Source of the DNA: Snodgrassella alvi | Lineage (GTDB): Bacteria; Pseudomonadota; Gammaproteobacteria; Burkholderiales; Neisseriaceae | DNA: 64,000 nucleotides | Assembly: GCF_002777425.1 (NCBI RefSeq) | Contig: NZ_MDVC01000115.1 | Location: 124,001 to 188,000 of the forward strand | Direction: 5' to 3' | Made by a program: the position numbers and the translations under genes | Notes under the pieces: model-generated | Databases searched by the model: none | What the model was told of the DNA's origin: nothing | The model's input: only the letters and a program-made list of their open reading frames with translations | Shown here: positions 1 through 7,666 of the stretch, in pieces | How the letters are laid out: each line of letters begins with the position of its first letter | How positions within the stretch are numbered: the stretch's first letter is position 1

Positions 1-1
1 G

Positions 2-670
2 GATGGCACTCTGGTCGATTCAATTGCCGATTTATGTGCTGCTGCCAATCATATGCGCGCTGAGCTGAACTTATCGCCGCTACCGGCTGCTGAATTGACC
101 ACCTACGTAGGCGATGGCCTGTCCAGTCTGGTACACCGTGCACTCAGCGGCAGTAAAGATGGTCAGGTAGATGAAACAAGCTGGACGCAGGGCTTTACTG
201 CCTTTATCGCTTATTATCGTACTCATTTAAGCGTTCATACCCGCCCGTATCCAGAAGTAGAAACTGCGCTGGCACTGTTCCGTGCCCGGGGACTACCTTT
301 AGCGGTAATCACTAATAAAAATGAAATTCTGGCCGTGGAACTATTGTGCCAGCTCGGGCTGGCTGATGCATTCAGCCTGGTTGTGGGCGGTGACACACTG
401 GCCGAAAAGAAGCCCTCCCCCATGCCTTTATTACACACGGCGGAAGTATTAGGCGTGCCAATCGCAAATTTATTGATGGTGGGCGACTCAGCCAATGATA
501 TTCTGGCTGCCAAGGCTGCCGGTGCATTAAGCTGTGGGGTAACTTGGGGCTATGCCGACATGGGACAGCTAGCACAAAATGCCCAAACCAAACCAGACAT
601 CATCATCGATAACCTGCCACAGATTGATGATGGTATGCGTCATCATGGTGACAGCGATATCCGTGCATGA
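2..670 (+). CDS. gph: phosphoglycolate phosphatase, HAD family (5' end cut by window)
   Basis: HAD-superfamily phosphatase that removes phosphate from 2-phosphoglycolate. The frame is open from the first bases of the window and begins inside motif I (DGTLVDS), so only the first few codons are missing; an internal ATG at 53 is not the true start. Motif II is seen as VITNKN, the conserved Lys in EKKPSPMP, and motif IV as MVGDSANDILAAKAAG, so the acid-base and Mg2+-binding set is complete. The stop overlaps the recX start (ATGA), implying co-translation. Other HAD phosphatases of similar size share these motifs, so the exact substrate is inferred from family resemblance. Confidence 0.85.
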   Translation, partial: DGTLVDSIADLCAAANHMRAELNLSPLPAAELTTYVGDGLSSLVHRALSGSKDGQVDETSWTQGFTAFIAYYRTHLSVHTRPYPEVETALALFRARGLPLAVITNKNEILAVELLCQLGLADAFSLVVGGDTLAEKKPSPMPLLHTAEVLGVPIANLLMVGDSANDILAAKAAGALSCGVTWGYADMGQLAQNAQTKPDIIIDNLPQIDDGMRHHGDSDIRA

Positions 671-1143
671 AGCAAAAAATCAGTTTACGCGCCCGTGCCA
701 TTACCATACTGGCACGGCAGGAAATCAGCCGTGCCGAACTGGCACGTAAACTGCGTCCCCATGTTGACGAGGGCGATGATCTGGAAGCCTTACTGGATGA
801 GCTGGAACAGCGGCACTGGCAATCAGATGCACGTTATGCTGAAACCTATATCAACAGTAAAAGCCGGATGCATGGCAATCTGCGTTTACAGCAAAGCCTG
901 AAACAAAAAGGGGTAGATGCTGAGCTGATTGCAGACTATTTACCAGACAAAGATGAACAGATAAGTAATGCTGTAACTGTATTGCAGAAAAAATACCGTA
1001 AGCCGCCGGCTGATTTGAAAGAAAAACACAAATACATGCATTTTCTTGCCTATCGTGGCTTTAGTATGGATATTATTCATGCTGCAATTGAGCAGGCATG
1101 GGCAGATACTGCCCTGCCTGATGAAGATGAATACTGGCAATAG
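667..1143 (+). CDS. recX: recombination regulator RecX
   Basis: A 158-residue all-helical protein of the RecX family, which binds RecA filaments and limits RecA activity. The N-terminal repeat (ARAITILARQEISRAELARK) and the central segment with ELEQRHWQSDARYAETYI followed by QQSLKQKGV are typical, and the length is normal. The start overlaps the gph stop by 4 nt, so the two are translationally coupled. A strong terminator follows at 1234-1267. recA is not in this window. Confidence 0.9.
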   Translation: MKQKISLRARAITILARQEISRAELARKLRPHVDEGDDLEALLDELEQRHWQSDARYAETYINSKSRMHGNLRLQQSLKQKGVDAELIADYLPDKDEQISNAVTVLQKKYRKPPADLKEKHKYMHFLAYRGFSMDIIHAAIEQAWADTALPDEDEYWQ

Positions 1144-1233
1144 CAACGGAACCAATACAAGATACATCAGATTTCATGTATAACCATGATAAATCAGCCA
1201 GCCATGTATCCTCAATTCAGCAAATCATTATCT

Positions 1234-1267
1234 AAAAAAAGCCCGGTTAAATAACCGGGCTTTTTTT
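1234..1267. terminator. bidirectional rho-independent terminator between recX and the BASS transporter
   Basis: Perfect inverted repeat GCCCGGTT-AAAT-AACCGGGC (1241-1260) flanked by seven A on the left and seven T on the right, so it has a U-tract on either strand. It lies between two convergent genes and can serve both. Confidence 0.92.
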
Positions 1268-1281
1268 ATCGATGCCTAACC

Positions 1282-2235
1282 TCAATGCAAACTAACATCT
1301 TCACGTTTTAGATGGTCGTTACTGGTGCCTGTGGGCTTACCAGACCAGTAGCTAGCCAGAAACGAACCGGAAATATTATGCCACAACGAAAATATTGCAC
1401 CGGGCAAGGCTGCCATCGGTCCAAAGAAGCTGGAACCCAATACAGCGGCCAGACCAGAGTTCTGCATGCCTACTTCCAATGCCAGCGTGCGACAGACGGA
1501 TTTGTCAAAACCAAACAAACGGCCACCCCAGTAACCGCCAATCAGCCCCAAGGCATTATGCAGAATCACCCCAATGACAACAATGGCTGTTTCAATCCCG
1601 ATTTTATCACTACTCAGTGATACCACAGTAGACAATACGATGATAATCAAGCACATGGTAATCAATGGTAGTGAAGGTACAACTTTTTTTACCAGTTGCG
1701 GCGCAAAATAATTAATGGTTACCCCGAAAGTGATAGGTAAAGCCACAATCAGTAAAATCTCCTTCAGCATACTCATAACTGGTACAGCAATAGATGCAGC
1801 AATATACATTTTTGCTAATAATGGCGTTGCAAAGATACCCACTATGGTAGACAAAGCACTAATAGTCACCGATAGTGCTACATCACCCTTGGATAAAAAC
1901 ACCATTACATTGGAAGCAGTACCGCTGGCCACACACCCTACCAGCACCATGCCTGCCTGCAATTCTGGCGACATATCCAGCATCTTGGCAATCAGCCATG
2001 CTGCCAGCGGCATAATCAGGTAATGCAAACCAATACCGGCCACTATAGGAGTCGGCCGTTTCAGTACTCGAGTGAAATCCTCAATTTTCAGTGTCATGCC
2101 CATGGATAACATCACCAGCATTAACATTTCAGAAATATAAGGTTTTAGCGGAATAAAAACAGCAGGATTACGATAGGCAAAGATAGAACATAAGGCTGCC
2201 CACAATGGGAACAGCCTTGTAATAATGGCAATCAC
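1282..2235 (-). CDS. bile acid:sodium symporter (BASS/SBF) family transporter
   Basis: Integral membrane protein of 317 residues with about nine or ten hydrophobic segments. The family's two signature stretches are clear: [19 protein letters not shown] in the middle and [15 protein letters not shown] near the C-terminus. Bacterial relatives move organic anions such as bile acids, pantoate or ketopantoate with Na+; the substrate here cannot be read from sequence. The start is a GTG (2233-2235); the ATG 14 nt upstream is out of frame. It lies downstream of rpsT on the same strand with a 32-nt gap and ends at the shared terminator. Confidence 0.85.
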   Translation of the reverse strand: MIAIITRLFPLWAALCSIFAYRNPAVFIPLKPYISEMLMLVMLSMGMTLKIEDFTRVLKRPTPIVAGIGLHYLIMPLAAWLIAKMLDMSPELQAGMVLVGCVASGTASNVMVFLSKGDVALSVTISALSTIVGIFATPLLAKMYIAASIAVPVMSMLKEILLIVALPITFGVTINYFAPQLVKKVVPSLPLITMCLIIIVLSTVVSLSSDKIGIETAIVVIGVILHNALGLIGGYWGGRLFGFDKSVCRTLALEVGMQNSGLAAVLGSSFFGPMAALPGAIFSLWHNISGSFLASYWSGKPTGTSNDHLKREDVSLH

Positions 2236-2267
2236 GAGAATCGTCTCATGCGATGATAGAAATCAGC

Positions 2268-2534
2268 TTAGGCAGCCATAGCCTTGATTTTGGCAGCCAA
2301 ACGACTTTTATGACGTGCTGCTTTGTTTTTATGAAAAACACCTTTATCAGCAATGCGATCAATCACTTTAACGCTTTCGCTGTAAGTAACCTGAGCGGCA
2401 GCTTTATCACCTGCTTCAACGGCTTTCAATACTTTTTTAACCGCAGTGCGAAAAGCGGTACGCAAGCTGGCGTTGTGAGCACGTTGTTTCAGTGCCTGAC
2501 GAGCGCGCTTACGAGATTGTGCACTATTGGCCAT
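2268..2534 (-). CDS. rpsT: 30S ribosomal protein S20
   Basis: An 88-residue, very basic protein that binds 16S rRNA in the small subunit. It starts [18 protein letters not shown] and is rich in Lys, Arg and Ala, as expected for S20; length is normal. The ATG at 2534 follows a GGAGATATTG leader, so it is preferred over the in-frame TTG one codon upstream. It has its own likely promoter (2576-2604), as expected for a ribosomal protein gene standing alone. Confidence 0.97.
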   Translation of the reverse strand: MANSAQSRKRARQALKQRAHNASLRTAFRTAVKKVLKAVEAGDKAAAQVTYSESVKVIDRIADKGVFHKNKAARHKSRLAAKIKAMAA

Positions 2535-2575
2535 CAATATCTCCTAACATACATATACAAATCATGAAACGCAGA

Positions 2576-2604
2576 ATTTTAATGACTTCGCAGCATAAAA
2601 GCAA
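2576..2604 (-). promoter_or_regulatory. putative sigma70 promoter of rpsT
   Basis: Reading the minus strand, TTGCTT (2604-2599) and TAAAAT (2581-2576) are separated by exactly 17 nt. The -10 matches consensus at five of six positions, the -35 at three. It places transcription start about 35 nt before the rpsT ATG. Confidence 0.5.
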
Positions 2605-2663
2605 GTGCCCCTGTTGTTTTTTAGCTGGAAATCTATGCAGACAAGTAATTAAGATTGCTTGTC

Positions 2664-3788
2664 TTAGTCTGTTTTCTCGTCCTTAATGATGGCATTTTCC
2701 GGCAGCTGGCGAAAGTAATCACTGCGCCAGTATGCCTGTGTTCCTTCCTGAATCAGTACCAGACACACAGCTGCCAGTGGCAACGCCAACAACATGCCAA
2801 CAAAACCGAGTAGCTGCCCAAATGCCATTAACGAAAAAATCACCCAGAATGGTGACAGGCCAATCCGGTCACCCACAATTTTTGGAGTAACAAAAAAGCT
2901 TTCCAGAAACTGGCCTACTGCAAAAACACCCCACACCATTAATAGTCCTGTCCAGCCATCAAATTGCAATAATGCCGCCAGTGTTGCTAGTAACAGACCA
3001 GTAAAAGCCCCCAGATAAGGCACAAATACCAGTAAACCAGCAACCATACCAATAGCAAATCCGGATTCCAGCCCCACCAGTGCCAGCCCCAACCCATAAA
3101 CCATTCCCATGATTACCATAACCAACAATTCACCACGCAGGAATGCACCCAGTACCGTGTCCATATTGGTAGCTATGCGGTTGTAAGTTGGTAAAGCGCG
3201 GCGAGGAATCAAATGGCGGATACCTGATGTCCAGCGATTCCAGTCCAGCAGAAAATAATACAGTAAAAAAGGCAATAGCAGCAGATTGGTAATCCATTCC
3301 ACCATGCCACTGCCATGCTGCCACACCATGGGCAATACCTTCGATGCAGCATCCTTAATGCTGGCATTATGGGTTTGAATCCATTGCCCTACATATCTGG
3401 ACATATAATCCACATCCCAGCGAATGCGTATATGAAAAGTCTGATTCAACCAGGGAATAAGCTTATGATGAACCCAGTTGAGAAAATCGGGTAATTTAGC
3501 ATAAATACTGTCAAACAAATTAATCAGCATCGGTATAACAATCAGCAACAAAATCACAATCACGCTCAGCCCAAGCAACATGACCAGCATGGCCGCTACC
3601 GAACGGGACATTTTCAGACGATGGAGTTTTTCTACCAGCGGATTCAAAATATAAGCCAGTACTCCGGCCGCCGCAAAGGGCATCAGAATTGGCTTCAATC
3701 CGATAAACAGGCCGATGGTGACCAATAGCATCAGTCCACCAATAATCCACGGGGTGATATTAGAATGCTTCTTGCTGTTGATATTCAT
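2664..3788 (-). CDS. AI-2E/PerM family membrane protein
   Basis: Polytopic membrane protein of about 374 residues. It has two hydrophobic hairpins at the N-terminus (ITPWIIGGLMLLVTIGLFIG and the next), a soluble middle section, and a C-terminal block of five or six segments containing the family's conserved VFVPYLGAF and GLSPFWVIFSLMAFGQLLG. The family includes TqsA-like exporters and Na+/H+ antiporters; the role here is unknown. A TTG start at 3848 would add 20 residues; the ATG at 3788 (MNINSKKH) fits the family length better, though neither has a clear ribosome binding site. Confidence 0.8.
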   Translation of the reverse strand: MNINSKKHSNITPWIIGGLMLLVTIGLFIGLKPILMPFAAAGVLAYILNPLVEKLHRLKMSRSVAAMLVMLLGLSVIVILLLIVIPMLINLFDSIYAKLPDFLNWVHHKLIPWLNQTFHIRIRWDVDYMSRYVGQWIQTHNASIKDAASKVLPMVWQHGSGMVEWITNLLLLPFLLYYFLLDWNRWTSGIRHLIPRRALPTYNRIATNMDTVLGAFLRGELLVMVIMGMVYGLGLALVGLESGFAIGMVAGLLVFVPYLGAFTGLLLATLAALLQFDGWTGLLMVWGVFAVGQFLESFFVTPKIVGDRIGLSPFWVIFSLMAFGQLLGFVGMLLALPLAAVCLVLIQEGTQAYWRSDYFRQLPENAIIKDEKTD

Positions 3789-4006
3789 TAAACTTGTACT
3801 CAGACTGATTATTAATAAAAATATAAGCCCACAGCAATATGCAGACAATGATTTAGCTGCACATTATTTCTGATAATAACTGAATAAATACCGTTCTGGA
3901 ATGACTAAGTGCATCTTTATAGTTAAATTTATATATTATTTGTATATATAATTAATATTGAGTAAGCAAAATTTACCTATTAACAACAGTGTATTTCCTA
4001 GCCAAT

Positions 4007-4036
4007 AAAAAAGCTGTTCGATAATACTCGAACAGC
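4007..4036 (-). terminator. rho-independent terminator of lpdA
   Basis: Inverted repeat GCTGTTCGA (4013-4021) and TCGAACAGC (4028-4036) with a 6-nt loop, followed on the minus strand by six T (4012-4007). It begins 23 nt after the lpdA stop and closes the aceEF-lpdA cluster. Confidence 0.9.
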
Positions 4037-4058
4037 CTGCAATACAAGCATTTACTGC

Positions 4059-5813
4059 TTATTTTTTGCGTTGGGGCGGCAAATCAGTACAAGTACCCAT
4101 CGCCACTTCAGCAGCCATGCCTATGGATTCACCCAGTGTCGGATGCGGATGAATTGTGCGGCCGATATCGTCTGCGTCACAGCCCATTTCGATGGCCAGA
4201 CAGATTTCACCAATCATATCGCCGGCACTTGGACCAACAATAGCGCCACCGATAATCAAGCCACTGTCCGCATCAAAAATCAGTTTGGTAGCACCCTCGC
4301 TGCAACCATTGGCTACAGCGCGGCCGGAAGCTGCCCACGGGAATACCGCTTTGGTGATTTTCACACCTTCTTTTTTGGCCTGATCCTCTGTCATGCCTAC
4401 CCATGCTACTTCTGGATTGGTGTAAGCCACGCCCGGAATCACGCGTGCATCAAAGTAAGCCTGATGGCCGGCACAGTTTTCAGCGGCCACGTGAGCTTCA
4501 TGCACAGCCTTATGCGCCAACATCGGCTGACCAACAATATCACCAATAGCAAAAATATGCGGCACATTGGTACGCATTTGCTTGTCAACATTAATAAAGC
4601 CACGATCAGTTACGGCTACACCGGCATTTTCAGCACCAATCAGCTTACCGTTAGGTGCACGACCAGCAGCTACCAGAACCAGATCATAGCGTTGTGGTTC
4701 AGTCGGCGCCTTGGCTCCTTCAAACGTAACATAAATACCATCTTCTCTGGCTTCAACAGCCGTGGTTTTGGTATTTAGCATAATATTATCGAAGCGATGT
4801 TCGTTTTTCTTCTGCCAGATTCTAACCATATCCCGGTCAGCGCCCTGCATCAGACCATCCATCATTTCCACCACATCCAGACGTGCGCCCAGTGTACTGT
4901 ACACCGTACCCATTTCCAGACCGATAATGCCACCGCCGATAATCAGCATTTTTTCAGGCACAAATTTCAGTGCCAGTGCGCCAGTTGAATCAACAATGCG
5001 TGGGTCTTCAGGAATAAACGGCAAATTGACCACACGGCTACCGGCAGCAATAATGCTGTTCTTGAAAGCCAGTGTTGTTGTTTCACCAGTTTCAGCCCTG
5101 CCTTCACCTGAAGTCAGTTTTACTTCAATATGATGTGGGTCAATATAGCGGCCATTACCACGGATAATATCCACTTTACGGGTTTTAGCCATGCCAGCCA
5201 GCCCACCAGTCATTCTGGCTACAACTTTTTCCTTGTAGCTGCGCAGCTGATCAATATCGATTTTCGGTGCCGGATATTCGATACCGTTGGCTTTGAGTTC
5301 TTTAACTTCATCAATTACCGCTGCATTGTGTAGCAAAGCTTTGGAAGGGATACAGCCCACATTCAGACACACGCCACCCAAAGTAGCATAGCGTTCTACA
5401 ATGGCGACTTTCAAGCCTTCATCGGCCGCTGCAAAAGCAGCAGAATAGCCACCCGGACCACCACCGAGCACAACAACATCATATTCGGCATCACTGCTGC
5501 CACTGTAACTGGCAGCCTGTGGTGCGGCGGCTGGTGCACTTTCCGTTACGGGAGCTGCTACTGCTTCTGCTTTGGCCGCAGCTTCTATCACTGCAATCAC
5601 ACCACCTTCAGAAATTTTATCACCAACTTTAACTTTAACTTCCTTCACCACCCCGGCAGCTTCTGCCGGTACATCCATAGTAGCCTTGTCAGTTTCCAGC
5701 GTAATCAGCGTATCATCTACCGCAACGGTATCGCCCGGTTTGATTTCTACCGCAATAATATCGACATTCTGATAATTGCCAATATCCGGTACTTTTAATT
5801 CAATTAAGCTCAT
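4059..5813 (-). CDS. lpdA: dihydrolipoyl dehydrogenase (PDH E3) with N-terminal lipoyl domain
   Basis: E3 subunit of the pyruvate dehydrogenase complex: reoxidises dihydrolipoamide with FAD and passes electrons to NAD+. The 584 residues begin with a biotinyl-lipoyl domain (lipoylated Lys about residue 43, in ETDKATMDVP), joined by an Ala/Pro-rich linker to the flavoprotein. The FAD-binding GGGPGG, redox-active CLNVGC, NAD-binding GGGIIGLEMG and C-terminal HPHPTLGE acid-base motif are all present. The fused lipoyl domain is typical of Neisseriaceae and related bacteria. It is the third gene of aceE-aceF-lpdA, separated from aceF by a hairpin. Confidence 0.96.
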   Translation of the reverse strand: MSLIELKVPDIGNYQNVDIIAVEIKPGDTVAVDDTLITLETDKATMDVPAEAAGVVKEVKVKVGDKISEGGVIAVIEAAAKAEAVAAPVTESAPAAAPQAASYSGSSDAEYDVVVLGGGPGGYSAAFAAADEGLKVAIVERYATLGGVCLNVGCIPSKALLHNAAVIDEVKELKANGIEYPAPKIDIDQLRSYKEKVVARMTGGLAGMAKTRKVDIIRGNGRYIDPHHIEVKLTSGEGRAETGETTTLAFKNSIIAAGSRVVNLPFIPEDPRIVDSTGALALKFVPEKMLIIGGGIIGLEMGTVYSTLGARLDVVEMMDGLMQGADRDMVRIWQKKNEHRFDNIMLNTKTTAVEAREDGIYVTFEGAKAPTEPQRYDLVLVAAGRAPNGKLIGAENAGVAVTDRGFINVDKQMRTNVPHIFAIGDIVGQPMLAHKAVHEAHVAAENCAGHQAYFDARVIPGVAYTNPEVAWVGMTEDQAKKEGVKITKAVFPWAASGRAVANGCSEGATKLIFDADSGLIIGGAIVGPSAGDMIGEICLAIEMGCDADDIGRTIHPHPTLGESIGMAAEVAMGTCTDLPPQRKK

Positions 5814-5877
5814 GGTCTAACCTTTTGCCTAGCTGTTGCAATTAACACAACAGAATTTACCTGTATTTCATGTATGC

Positions 5878-5912
5878 AGGCTGCCAGAAACCCAATTGTT
5901 TTCAGGCAGCCT
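5878..5912 (-). repeat. inverted repeat with DNA-uptake-like 12-mer between aceF and lpdA
   Basis: Arms 5878-5890 (AGGCTGCCAGAAA) and 5900-5912 pair with one mismatch around a 9-nt loop. The 5901-5912 arm read on the minus strand is AGGCTGCCTGAA, which matches a published Neisseriaceae uptake-sequence dialect (AG-simDUS). No U-tract follows on the minus strand, so full termination is unlikely; it may act as an uptake site, an mRNA-stability hairpin or a weak attenuator. Confidence 0.65.
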
Positions 5913-5924
5913 CTAATTAAAGAC

Positions 5925-7559
5925 TTACAGAGATACGCGGCGGAAATCAGCCAGCAACTGACTGATAAATACCAGAAAACGCATACCGGCTGCACCATCA
6001 ATCACACGATGATCAAAAGACAGTGACAGCGGGCATTGTAAGCGTGGTTCAAATTCCTTACCATTCCAGCTCGGTTTAATCTGGGATTTGCACACACCCA
6101 GAATAGCCACTTCCGGCGCATTAACAATCGGCGTAAAGCCAGTACCGCCAATACCGCCCAAAGAGGAAATGGTAAAGGAAGCGCCCTGCATTTCCTGTGG
6201 TTTGAGCTTGCCTTCACGAGCACGTTTACTCATGTCGGCCAGTTCCTGCGTGATTTCCTTCAGGCCTTTCTGGTCGGCATTCTTGATAACCGGCACCACC
6301 AAACCATTCGGCGTATCCGCAGCAAAGCCAATATGGATATATTTTTTCAGAATCAGGTTATCGCCATCAAGCGAAGAATTGAATTCTGGAAATTCCTGTA
6401 AAGCTTTCACGCAAGCCAAGATAATGAAAGCCAACGGAGAAACTTTAATACCGGCACGTTCCCATTCTTTGTTCAATTGTTTGCGGAATGCTTCCAGATC
6501 AGTCATGTCTGCATCTTCATGCAAAGTAACATGAGGAATCATTACCCAGTTACGTGCCAGATTCTGACCAGATATTTTCTTGATCCGTGACAGCTCTTTA
6601 ACTTCGATTTCACCAAATTTGCTGAAATCTACTTTAGGCCACGGCAATAAATCCAGCCCACCGCCAAGTGATGCACCTGCACCACCCTGTTCAACTTTCT
6701 GCATCACAGATTTAACAAAGCTACGCAGGTCTACCGGTGTAATACGTCCTTTACGGCCACTACCAGTTACACGTCCCAGGTCTACACCCAGTTCACGAGC
6801 CAATTTGCGTACAGACGGGCTGGCATGGGCTTTTGCAAAACCTTTTTCATCAATATCAGAGCTACCAAAGGCCTGTGGAATATGGCTCTTGATTTCGGCA
6901 CGCAAATCATTGTTTTCAGCCGTTGGAGTTGCAGCAACCTGTTTTTTGATTTCTGCGGCTTCTTTTTGTGCCGGCGTTGCTGGTGCAGCCGCATCAGCAC
7001 TGGCAGATGCAGCAGCCACTTCAATCAGGGCACTGCCTTCAGAAACCTTGTCACCTACTTTCACATGTACCGCAGTTACCTTGCCGGCAACTGTAGACGG
7101 TACATCCATGGTGGCTTTATCAGTTTCAAGTGTAACCAGTGTCTGGTCAACAGCCACTTCATCACCGACTTTAATATCCACCTCAATCACATCTACATTC
7201 GAGAAATTGCCGATATCAGGCACGTTCACCGCAACAGCCTGTGTAGCTGCATTGGTTGTTTCACTGGCCGCCGCTTTGGCTGGTGCTTCAGCTGCTGTGG
7301 AAGGAGCGGTTGCAGCATTGGCTGCTTCCACTTTCACAATTACAGTACCTTCAGAAACTTTATCACCCACCTTAACCAGCACTTCCTTAACCACACCAGC
7401 ATGGTCAGCAGGCACATCCATAGTGGCTTTATCGGTTTCAAGCGTAATCAGGGTATCATCTACCGCAATGCTATCGCCAACCTTGACCGCCACATCAATA
7501 ACATCGACACCAGTATAATTACCGATATCTGGCACTTTTATTTCTACAATCTGACTCAT
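5925..7559 (-). CDS. aceF: pyruvate dehydrogenase E2, dihydrolipoamide acetyltransferase
   Basis: Core E2 subunit that carries acetyl groups on lipoyl arms and transfers them to CoA. Domains in order over 544 residues: lipoyl 1 (Lys about 44), lipoyl 2 (Lys about 148), an E1/E3-binding domain (SPSVRKLARELGVDLGRV then GSGRKGRI) and the catalytic domain ending in the active-site motif FDHRVIDGA. Two adjacent ATGs (7562 and 7559) follow an AAGGAC site; MSQIVEIKVPDIG from 7559 matches the usual N-terminus. It lies between aceE and lpdA with hairpins on both sides, and Ala/Thr-rich linkers separate the lipoyl domains. Confidence 0.96.
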   Translation of the reverse strand: MSQIVEIKVPDIGNYTGVDVIDVAVKVGDSIAVDDTLITLETDKATMDVPADHAGVVKEVLVKVGDKVSEGTVIVKVEAANAATAPSTAAEAPAKAAASETTNAATQAVAVNVPDIGNFSNVDVIEVDIKVGDEVAVDQTLVTLETDKATMDVPSTVAGKVTAVHVKVGDKVSEGSALIEVAAASASADAAAPATPAQKEAAEIKKQVAATPTAENNDLRAEIKSHIPQAFGSSDIDEKGFAKAHASPSVRKLARELGVDLGRVTGSGRKGRITPVDLRSFVKSVMQKVEQGGAGASLGGGLDLLPWPKVDFSKFGEIEVKELSRIKKISGQNLARNWVMIPHVTLHEDADMTDLEAFRKQLNKEWERAGIKVSPLAFIILACVKALQEFPEFNSSLDGDNLILKKYIHIGFAADTPNGLVVPVIKNADQKGLKEITQELADMSKRAREGKLKPQEMQGASFTISSLGGIGGTGFTPIVNAPEVAILGVCKSQIKPSWNGKEFEPRLQCPLSLSFDHRVIDGAAGMRFLVFISQLLADFRRVSL

Positions 7560-7624
7560 CATTATGTCCTTTGGTGACAGCAGGCTTACACCTGCGTCCG
7601 ACAATCGTTAGCCTCTAAGCCAAC

Positions 7625-7658
7625 AAAACCTGCCTGAAAGGCATATGCATTCAGGCAG
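7625..7658 (-). terminator. terminator-like hairpin between aceE and aceF
   Basis: Perfect arms CTGCCTGAA (7630-7638) and TTCAGGCAG (7650-7658) around an 11-nt loop, followed on the minus strand by GTTTTGTTG. It starts 8 nt after the aceE stop. The arms are built from the CTGCCTGAA core also seen in uptake-like sequences here. It would reduce read-through from aceE into aceF and so may set subunit ratios; that effect is inferred. Confidence 0.75.
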
Positions 7659-7666
7659 TCGGTTCA

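Noticed and set aside
4071-4778. Plus-strand frame of 235 codons opposite lpdA
   Set aside because: Lies wholly inside the well-supported LpdA reading frame on the other strand.
6580-7518. Long plus-strand frame (312 codons) opposite aceF
   Set aside because: Ser/Thr/Ala-rich shadow of the lipoyl domains and linkers of AceF; no ribosome binding site and no family resemblance.
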